Positions 57,654 through 64,000 of a stretch of DNA of 64,000 nucleotides are shown here, piece by piece. The first letter of the stretch is position 1, and every line of letters begins with the position of its first letter. The notes under the pieces were generated by a model. That model was not told the origin of the DNA. It did not search any database and saw only the letters and a program-made list of their open reading frames with translations. Made by a program: the position numbers and the translations under genes. Source of the DNA: Thereva unica (lineage: Eukaryota; Arthropoda; Insecta; Diptera; Therevidae); NCBI GenBank assembly GCA_949987705.1, contig OX465285.1, positions 2,728,001 to 2,792,000 of the forward strand, in the 5' to 3' direction.

Positions 57654-57847
57654 AGGTCGATCCACACAGATCCGTGACGTAACGGCGACTTCAGTGAAAA
57701 AAAAAAATCGGTACGAATAATTCCATGCAAAACAAAAAATAGGGAAAAAGGCGGTGCTGTGTGAATGTCAGTGAAAATGAAATCACGGAAGCCACTGACA
57801 TGGAAAACATCGGCGCCGTGCCGTTACGGATCTGTAAGGATCGACCT
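57654..57847 (+). mobile_element. MITE with 34-bp TIRs and TTA duplication
   Basis: AGGTCGATCCACACAGATCC begins the left arm. The inverted right arm begins AGGTCGATCCTTACAGATCC, and 29 of 34 bases match. TTA flanks both ends (57651-57653 and 57848-57850), the TWA type of PIF/Harbinger. The 194-bp body has no frame. Two further copies, both inverted and more worn, lie at 10036-10142 and 10411-10600. Confidence 0.75.
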
Positions 57848-57850
57848 TTA

Positions 57851-58105
57851 TCCGTATTCGACGCACTTTGCCTGAGGATTTAGCTGCCTTTTATTTTGGC
57901 CACCAGGGTGGTGCAGAACGCTGGACAGGCACGGTCCTGGAGATACCTCAATTACGATTGAGTTACTAATTGAGTGCTCCTTTGTGAATTTGCCTTTGGG
58001 GAGGTTATCCGAGATCAATGCCACAGTGATCGCGGCAAACTTATTACAGTATGATGGTTCTTGCGGCTCCGTCCCTTCTATAGTCCCTGCTTCACTGGAA
58101 AATCC
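57851..58105. other. Short unassigned spacer
   Basis: No feature recognised between the MITE and the LINE tail. Confidence 0.3.
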
Positions 58106-58107
58106 TC

Positions 58108-58136
58108 TTATTATTATTATTATTATTATTATTATT
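58108..58136 (-). repeat. (TAA)n tail of the LINE
   Basis: About nine TTA units on the plus strand mark the 3' end of the minus-strand LINE. Short tandem tails instead of poly-A are usual for this group. Confidence 0.75.
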
Positions 58137-58444
58137 TATTAGCATTGTTTGTACAAAAGAAAGATTCTTAAATTAGTACAATAAACGAAGGAAAAAAAAA
58201 ATACAAAATGGAAAATTAACAGTAATAAAATAACCTACTTACTAACTAACATTAAAATATATCTTATAGTATACATAAATAATAATTAAGAAAACAAAGA
58301 TAAAGTAAAAAATAAAGATAAAAACAAATTATTACAGAAAGAGCAAAAAGAAAAAAAGAGAGAGAAAAAAAGAACAATTAAATTTGCAGTTTGAGAGAAC
58401 TAGAGTGCAAGCAAATATGTAGATAGATGGATAGTATTTGCACT

Positions 58445-61252
58445 TCAAGACGGTCTGCCCGTTAAGTATTCAAAAAGACGCCTTTTAAAAACACAGCTTG
58501 ATTCAATAAATTGTAAGCTATAAGGAAGAGTATTCCAAAGCAGAGCTGCATAAACAAAGTATGAACGTTGGCCTAGCATAGAACGAAACCGAGGAATAAT
58601 TACATTATTATTTCTACGCGATTGCGAGAACTGGAGGTATTCAGAGAGGTAGGAGGGTTTTCGCCGTCTAAGTATATCATGAAAAAACATCAGCAACCTC
58701 AGGTCTTTATAAGTTTTTAAGGAACACCCCAAGACATTGTTCACAAAAGGCGTAGTGTGATCATACCGTCGTAGATTATAAATAAAGCGTATGCAATCAT
58801 TGTATGCGACTTCAATTTTCCGAGCACAAGAAGCGTCTAACGAGGGAAAGACTAAGTAGCCATGCATTAGATGGGGCAGGAGTAGCGCTTTTGCTAAGCG
58901 CAAACGAAGGGCGCAATTCATCAAGTTTCCATACAGACGGAGTTTCCTGAGAAGACAATAGGTTTTGCTCACTATATAACGGATATGGTCACAACAGGTC
59001 ATATCATGGTTTAGAGTTACTCCGAGATTTTTAACACGATCTACACGCTGAATAGGATTGCCATTTAAAATGACTCTAGGAAAAACCAGTCTGGGGTTAA
59101 CAGAGTGAGCTAAGACTAGATATTGCGACTTGCCTGGATTGAGTGATAGGCGATTAACCGAAGCCCAAAGAAGGACATTTTGTAAGTCCTCGGATAATTT
59201 TCGCACTCCTGACACCAATTGGTCCTTAGGCATAGAGAGATACAGCTGTACATCATCAGCGTACATGTGAATTTTGGAGTTGTTTACTACTGCAGGAAGA
59301 TCATTAATGAATATACTAAATAGGAGAGGGCCAAGAATGGAACCTTGCGGAACCCCACAGCAGAGGATGGTAGAGGTTGAAGCACGATTATGCAGCACTA
59401 CCTGTTGCGAACGGTTATTCAAGAAACTATGCATAAGCTTGAGAGCAGATGAGGAGAAACTAAACTGTGTGCGGAGCTTTTCGAGAAGTAGGGAGTGGTC
59501 AACATTATCAAAAGCCTTGGAAAAGTCTAGTAGTGCAAGATAGCAGACTTGGTTCCCATCTAAGTAGTTCCTAATATCGGTCGTGATTTTAAGAAGTGCA
59601 GTATCACAGCTGTGAGATTTTCGAAAACCAGATTGGCAGGGATTTATAAGCTGATAACGTTCACAGAGCTCGACAATTTGAAATGCAATCAGTTTCTCAA
59701 GAACTTTTGCTAAAAACGGTAAGATGCTAATAGGACGGAAGTCAGCAGGGCGCTCAGGGGAAGAACATTTGGCAACAGGGAGTACAAGGGCATGTTTCCA
59801 AGAATTGGGAAATTTGGAAGTAGTAAGGCATGAGTTAATCAAATGAGTTATAATAGGTAATAGACTAGGTAACAATAGTTTAAGAAATCTCGGCGATATC
59901 TTGTCGCTCCCTGTAGCATTCGATTGAATGCCATTTATAGCACATAAAACTTCAGCGTGGTTTACGCAGCGGAAACTAAATCCATTAGACGACGACAGAG
60001 GAACATGCGTAATACGGACAGAGTTACTTGAAGTAAAGTGCGAATTCAGACTTTCGGCATCGAAGTCATGGGCTATAGGCTCTTTCTTTGATTGTACCCC
60101 TAACTTACTTAAATTATTCCATAGTTTCTTCGGTGGCAGAGTCGGGTTGAGTCGGCATGCGTAGAAATTTCGCTTGGCTTCTTTAATTTTAGCCGTGGTG
60201 ATATTACGGAGTCGTTTATAAGAGTTTTTGGCCCTTTCGGTTTTTAGTTTTACGAATCTTTTATAGAGAAACTCCCGCTCAATAATTAAGGACTTAATTT
60301 CAGGATTGAACCAAGGCTTGGATTTTTCCATAATGGTTTTTGTTCGAGTAGGAACATGCTCATCAAACAAGGATTGCATAAGCCCCTCAAAAAACTTGGT
60401 CTTATCATTAACGTCAGTCAATGTGAAAATGTTTTCCCAAGGTAACCCCTCACAACATTCAACTAGGCTACGACGATCAGTGTTAGTAAAGTCACGGTAA
60501 GTAACTGTTTTAGCAGGTTGAGATCCAACTGGAATATTGCAACAGACATATAATAGATCATGGTCTAGGAAACTCGGAGCAGAAATTTGGTTCTGAAAGA
60601 CAATTAGGCGACTGTCACTGGTGAGTAGCAGATCAAGTTGTGATGGATGTGTTGCTTTAAAATAGGTAGGCAGAGCATTAATTATATTTAAACCAAGACG
60701 GTGCATAGTATAAATAAATTGCTGCTGTTGGCCACACGACTTTAAAAGATTCACATTAAAATCTCCACCAACTAAGAGATTAGTGTATCTTCGGGAGGAG
60801 TTATCTATCGCTTGTTCAAGTTCGAAGAAATTTTCCGTATTAAACAAACCAGGCGGACAATAGACAGAAATGAGAAGAATTTTCTCCGAGTTGCAGGACA
60901 CTTCAACGCCCAAGAATTCAATGACGGAGGTTTTGGAGTGACAGACAATTTTAGCATTGAGGAAATCTTTGATGTATATAGCAACCCCTCCACCAATACG
61001 ATCCCGACGATCGTTGCGAAACACCCGATAACCATCAAGGGATATGAAAGAGGATGGAACTGAAGCATTCAACCAAGTTTCGCATACAAGCAATGCATGA
61101 ATTCCTACATTGAGGAACATTTCCCCAAATTCATCAATTTTGTTTTTCAGACTACGGGCATTGAAGGAACAAATTTTAAAGCCACTAAACCTAGAACTGA
61201 AAATTCTAAGTAGTGTTCCTACCTTGTTATTGCAGCTGCAATACGAATGCAT
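58445..61252 (-). CDS. LINE ORF2: endonuclease and reverse transcriptase
   Basis: 935 codons from ATG to TGA, uninterrupted. The endonuclease shows KICSFNARSL (N31), VCETWL (E58), LLISVYCPP (Y131), LVGGDFNVNLL (D164, N166), LDLLLTSD (D207) and FLDHDLLYV (D230, H231). The reverse transcriptase shows DFRPISILPFLAKVLEK near 504, SGFRKSHSCDTALL near 541, LALLDFSKAFDNVDH (D576), GVPQGSILGPLLFSIFINDL (from 633) and IHMYADDVQLY (YADD 664-667). The thumb follows with VKNLGVTL. No RNase H. The protein nicks the target and primes cDNA synthesis from the nick. The ATG overlaps an upstream stop as TAATG. The residues before the endonuclease (MHSYCSCNN) are short and Cys-rich. Group CR1/L2/Kiri; exact clade unresolved. 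Confidence 0.92.
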   Translation of the reverse strand: MHSYCSCNNKVGTLLRIFSSRFSGFKICSFNARSLKNKIDEFGEMFLNVGIHALLVCETWLNASVPSSFISLDGYRVFRNDRRDRIGGGVAIYIKDFLNAKIVCHSKTSVIEFLGVEVSCNSEKILLISVYCPPGLFNTENFFELEQAIDNSSRRYTNLLVGGDFNVNLLKSCGQQQQFIYTMHRLGLNIINALPTYFKATHPSQLDLLLTSDSRLIVFQNQISAPSFLDHDLLYVCCNIPVGSQPAKTVTYRDFTNTDRRSLVECCEGLPWENIFTLTDVNDKTKFFEGLMQSLFDEHVPTRTKTIMEKSKPWFNPEIKSLIIEREFLYKRFVKLKTERAKNSYKRLRNITTAKIKEAKRNFYACRLNPTLPPKKLWNNLSKLGVQSKKEPIAHDFDAESLNSHFTSSNSVRITHVPLSSSNGFSFRCVNHAEVLCAINGIQSNATGSDKISPRFLKLLLPSLLPIITHLINSCLTTSKFPNSWKHALVLPVAKCSSPERPADFRPISILPFLAKVLEKLIAFQIVELCERYQLINPCQSGFRKSHSCDTALLKITTDIRNYLDGNQVCYLALLDFSKAFDNVDHSLLLEKLRTQFSFSSSALKLMHSFLNNRSQQVVLHNRASTSTILCCGVPQGSILGPLLFSIFINDLPAVVNNSKIHMYADDVQLYLSMPKDQLVSGVRKLSEDLQNVLLWASVNRLSLNPGKSQYLVLAHSVNPRLVFPRVILNGNPIQRVDRVKNLGVTLNHDMTCCDHIRYIVSKTYCLLRKLRLYGNLMNCALRLRLAKALLLPHLMHGYLVFPSLDASCARKIEVAYNDCIRFIYNLRRYDHTTPFVNNVLGCSLKTYKDLRLLMFFHDILRRRKPSYLSEYLQFSQSRRNNNVIIPRFRSMLGQRSYFVYAALLWNTLPYSLQFIESSCVFKRRLFEYLTGRPS

Positions 61253-61254
61253 TA
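61250..61254 (-). promoter_or_regulatory. TAATG stop/start overlap at the ORF2 start
   Basis: The frame continuing from ORF1 past its TGA ends in TAA at 61254-61252, and ORF2 starts with ATG at 61252-61250, sharing one base. An overlapping UAAUG is the known termination-reinitiation signal of the silkworm LINE SART1. Whether it works here depends on ribosomes reaching it through the ORF1 TGA. Confidence 0.4.
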
Positions 61255-61530
61255 CAAGTATTCACACTCAAGAATCAAGGAGTGTTGGAAAAAGGCACGA
61301 CGAATATGGCAATTAACAAATAATATAGGGGAGCACATCTTGAAATTCAAAGACCACCACAAATAATCAATTATAAAAAATGAAAACAACATATGAACAA
61401 ATATATCTGCACCTTCTCTCAAATACACAAAACTAACACAGAATGAAATTAAAACAGAAACGTAAATTAAGAATAAACAAACTAAAAAAAAGAAAATTAT
61501 AAAAAAAAACGATAACCTAAACATAACCAA
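61255..61530 (-). other. 92-codon in-frame extension after the ORF1 stop
   Basis: The codon after the ORF1 TGA (61533-61531) opens a 92-codon frame in phase with ORF1 that runs to the TAATG. It encodes a very hydrophobic stretch (FRLSFFFIIFFFLVCLFLIY) and later FVHMLFSFFIIDYLWW. This reflects a T-rich strand and need not be a real protein. Either TGA is read through, or it is a recent mutation of a sense codon, or the open frame is chance. Confidence 0.3.
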
Positions 61531-62490
61531 TCATACACTGATGCTTAGCGGCTCCAGCGATTCCACAGATGGACACTCCAACTCAGCAAGATCACTTACT
61601 ATTACAAGGGGATCCTCTTTCCTGTGAGCAACCCGCACAAGGCCATCGGTGGTGATGACACTATGCAGCAATCCCATTTTTCGCATCCTCAGTGCAGCAC
61701 TCAATAATTTGTTGTTGTGCGGTGAGAGGCTTTCATTTAAGTACACTGGGGAGTCAGCCGTAAAGCCCTCAAGGTTGTTAAGAGCAAACTTCTGTTTATT
61801 CCTACGTCGCGCAGCAGTCATGAAGGCCTTTGCTTCACGGAAGCCTGAAAATTTGACGACAATTGGGTTATCGCCAGTCTGATTACCCCGTTTGAGACGA
61901 AACGCATCAACATACGGAGAAAGTTGGTGGTTAACATCAGCTGCTATGCATTTAACAATGCTTAGTGGATCCTCCTCTGGCTTCCTTGGGATCCCTCTGA
62001 TGATGACGTCACTCAGCCTCTGAAAACGTATCGCATCATCAGCTAGACTGGACTTCAGGGAGGCGAACTGGCTGTTAGTGCTGCTGACGTCAAAATTAAA
62101 ATCCGTTAAACGTTTTTTAATTTTAGAAACATTAGTCTCGAGAGTTTGCACTGAGTTATTTACTTCCTTCAGCTGACTTGAGTATGAGTCAGTGATGCTG
62201 CTCAGCCCGTCCGTTAAACGGCGCTCTAAAGAGTCCAGCCTGTCCGTGACTGCTTTAAAGGTGGTAAAGTGTTCCAGAAACTGAGCCTCGGACTTCTTCA
62301 ATTGTTCTACCAGGTCGTCAATTTTAGTAGTGAATCTGGCTTCAAGCGCTGATAGAAGCTCTTCAAAGGTGCTAGATCCGCAGGTGCTTTCAGAAGTTGT
62401 TCTAGCTGTGCTTCGGGTTGTGACCGGTGACGGATTTTGTGTAATATTTTTTTTTGCTGGTAATTTGGCGGGAACTTTTGTTTTCTCCAT
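61531..62490 (-). CDS. LINE ORF1, coiled-coil RNA-binding protein
   Basis: 319-codon ATG frame. Residues 1-40 are basic and Ser/Thr-rich. Residues 42-155 have strong heptad spacing (FEELLSALEARFTTKIDDLV, SQLKEVNNSVQTLETNVSKI), indicating a long coiled coil. Around 162-230, SDVIIRGIPRKPEEDPLSIV through DNPIVVKFSGFREAKAFM is the RRM-like core. Residues 235-310 (ARRRNKQKFALNNLEGF, SPVYLNESLSPHNNKLL) are the C-terminal RNA-binding domain. This is the three-part plan of L1-type ORF1 proteins, here without a CCHC zinc finger. It would coat the LINE RNA and assist strand transfer. The start is supported by the basic N-terminus and by the upstream end of the element. Confidence 0.85.
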   Translation of the reverse strand: MEKTKVPAKLPAKKNITQNPSPVTTRSTARTTSESTCGSSTFEELLSALEARFTTKIDDLVEQLKKSEAQFLEHFTTFKAVTDRLDSLERRLTDGLSSITDSYSSQLKEVNNSVQTLETNVSKIKKRLTDFNFDVSSTNSQFASLKSSLADDAIRFQRLSDVIIRGIPRKPEEDPLSIVKCIAADVNHQLSPYVDAFRLKRGNQTGDNPIVVKFSGFREAKAFMTAARRRNKQKFALNNLEGFTADSPVYLNESLSPHNNKLLSAALRMRKMGLLHSVITTDGLVRVAHRKEDPLVIVSDLAELECPSVESLEPLSISV

Positions 62491-62640
62491 TGTTCTTTTT
62501 TACACGAGAAAAACTGCCAAGATAATTATGCAGGATCACAACACCACGTAGCGTGAAAATAGCAGGTTGTTAGGAAGTACGGTGTATATTAATTCAATCA
62601 GTTTAGTGACTTTTGTAATATCTGACGGTTAAAAATCGCG

Positions 62641-64000
62641 GAGCACAAACTTCAGATCTACTCACTCACGCACATGAATCATCAATATTCAATTATCGCT
62701 GCCGTTTAGGGAGTATACCAGATGGGTCTGGCATGTGACTATGCCCCTAGAATATATGTAAGATGATGTTGCTAATTTTCTGGTGGTTCCAGAAATTTCC
62801 CACGGAAGGGCGGTTCAGTTTTTTGGGAAGAAGTTGGCGAAAGTTCGATGGTATTCCGTAGAGTTCTCCAATTTCACTCTGACCTGGAGCTTTGGCCTAG
62901 CTACTTTCGGTGCCAGATATTTTTTTCCTATAAAGTCCACGGTCGTACCGACAACCTTGGCTGACCCTCAGTTGTCTGGGGCACTGCTGCCGAGGCTACT
63001 GCGCTGAAGAAGGTATCTCTGAGGAGATCTCTCTCAAAATCCGAGCTAATGTATATAGCATCAGACCCACAATCTTCTTTTGGTCCATTAAAGTATGGCA
63101 AGAAAGGCAAGGCCCCTCCTGATAGAGCTTCCATATTAGTATATGCCATTATAAAACTCGCTGTGCCTGTTATCCAGGGGCGATTCTTTGCGACAGCGCA
63201 AAAATTACCTTCTGATAAGCAGCATTCGACACATTTATATCTTGACTTGATGGCCTTTGAAGAGTGTGTTCTCTACTATATTCGTAAGTTAAGGAGTTAC
63301 CATTAGAGTTTCACGAGATGCAGCACTAGTGTTGCAACTCTCGCACTGTCGCATGCGAGACAAAACAACACGCGAGACAACAGCTTCTGCCCCATGAAGA
63401 GAGTAGCGCGACAGTAAAAAATTCCTAGACAACACTATCGAAAGCGAGACTGTCGCGGGATTTCCCTCCCAGTCGGTTAATTTTTTTCCCGGATCGTTGC
63501 GGGATTTCTTGATTCTATAGAAAGTAGAGTTTTATATTTTCGTCGGTAATATATTTATGAACTGGACAACCCCAATCTTCCAGAGTTTAAAGTTGATGGT
63601 AAATCCCCAACACGCCGGCGAGAGCCCGAGTGCACCCTTCTAAACACCCCATTGTCTATCGAGAGAAGCGTCCCTAATCTAGTCATACTACTCTCGTGGA
63701 GACAATGGGTGGTGTGAATAAAAACTAAGTGAACACTCTGAGTGGATTCTCTTGAGAAGGGTATGTCGTCCGGAGTGAACACTAATTAGGAGGGAATAAA
63801 AATTCTCTTAAGGGGAGGTTCTCATCAAGCGAACCAAAAATTACATGATTTTCTCGATTTTTTTTTCGTGGAATGAGGAAGCACTCAAGTTTTTTTGTAG
63901 TTATCAAGCATATATTCAAGTATGCTTACTAATTTTTATTGAGCAGAATATCGAATAGTTAATTATTTATTTACATGTAAAGCCGTTCGCCTAAAAAAAA
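62641..64000. other. Unassigned stretch at the right edge
   Basis: No gene supported. Short frames on both strands at 62783-63149 have no recognised family. Between 63340 and 63450 the words cgcgagac, gcgacagta and gactgtcgcg form loose inverted repeats. Confidence 0.35.

Larger units (their letters stand above)
58106..62640 (-). mobile_element. Near full-length CR1-group LINE with two intact ORFs
   Basis: The minus-strand order is a 5' leader (upstream of 62490), ORF1 (62490-61531), a T-rich 278-bp intercistronic stretch, ORF2 (61252-58445), a 3' UTR of about 300 bp and a (TAA)n tail at 58108-58136. The tail and the absence of RNase H fit the CR1/L2/Kiri group, not I elements. Both frames are free of stops and all catalytic motifs are present, so this may be young. 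The 5' boundary is a guess and no target-site duplication was identified. Confidence 0.75.

Overview
The window is about 64 kb of A+T-rich, repeat-dense DNA from an insect nuclear genome, most likely a fly (Diptera). Three things point there: the 3' exons of an insect odorant-receptor gene with short introns, retroelements of insect type (CR1/Jockey-group, R1/LOA-like and I-like LINEs; Ty3/Gypsy elements with a tRNA-Leu primer site), and many small terminal-inverted-repeat (TIR) elements. No bacterial operon structure, CRISPR array or virus genome was seen. The only host gene I can support is the receptor.

Layout: 1-595, tandem repeat running off the left edge. 1075-1731, broken R1/LOA-like LINE (-). 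3502-4275, last three exons of an odorant receptor (+). 4735-4880, tRNA-derived SINE. 5088-5462, small TIR element. 10036-10600, two copies of a MITE whose best copy lies at 57654-57847. 14665-15250, LINE RNase H/tail remnant (-). 15986-21275, nested block: an inverted-repeat element split by a CR1/Jockey-group LINE (-) whose 3' side carries a Helentron-like element with a 146-bp tandem array. 24671-28415, primer-binding-site fragments of a tRNA-Leu-primed LTR element, including a three-unit 125-bp array. 25650-26045, LINE ORF1 remnant. 30150-30790, Ty3/Gypsy integrase remnant (-). 30956-31205 and 39333-39575, two copies of an unclassified repeat. 40650-40862, second SINE copy (-). 43140-44240, LINE reverse-transcriptase/tail remnant (+). 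46512-47195, PIF/Harbinger-like TIR element. 52390-53130, Ty3/Gypsy gag-pol remnant (+). 53478-54144, another TIR element. 54990-55375, LINE reverse-transcriptase remnant (+). 58106 to about 62640, a LINE with two intact ORFs (-).

The two intact LINEs are the best-preserved coding units. Each encodes an ORF1 RNA-binding/coiled-coil protein and an ORF2 with apurinic-type endonuclease and reverse transcriptase, which would work together in target-primed retrotransposition. Their ORF1/ORF2 junctions differ. In the 17-21 kb element ORF2 lacks a usable ATG and lies in the -1 frame behind a canonical A_AAA_AAC heptamer that abuts the ORF1 stop. In the 58-62 kb element the ORF1 frame reopens after TGA for 92 codons and ends in a TAATG stop/start overlap with ORF2.

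All calls come from reading the sequence. Family names rest on recognised motifs, not searches, and boundaries of degraded elements are approximate.
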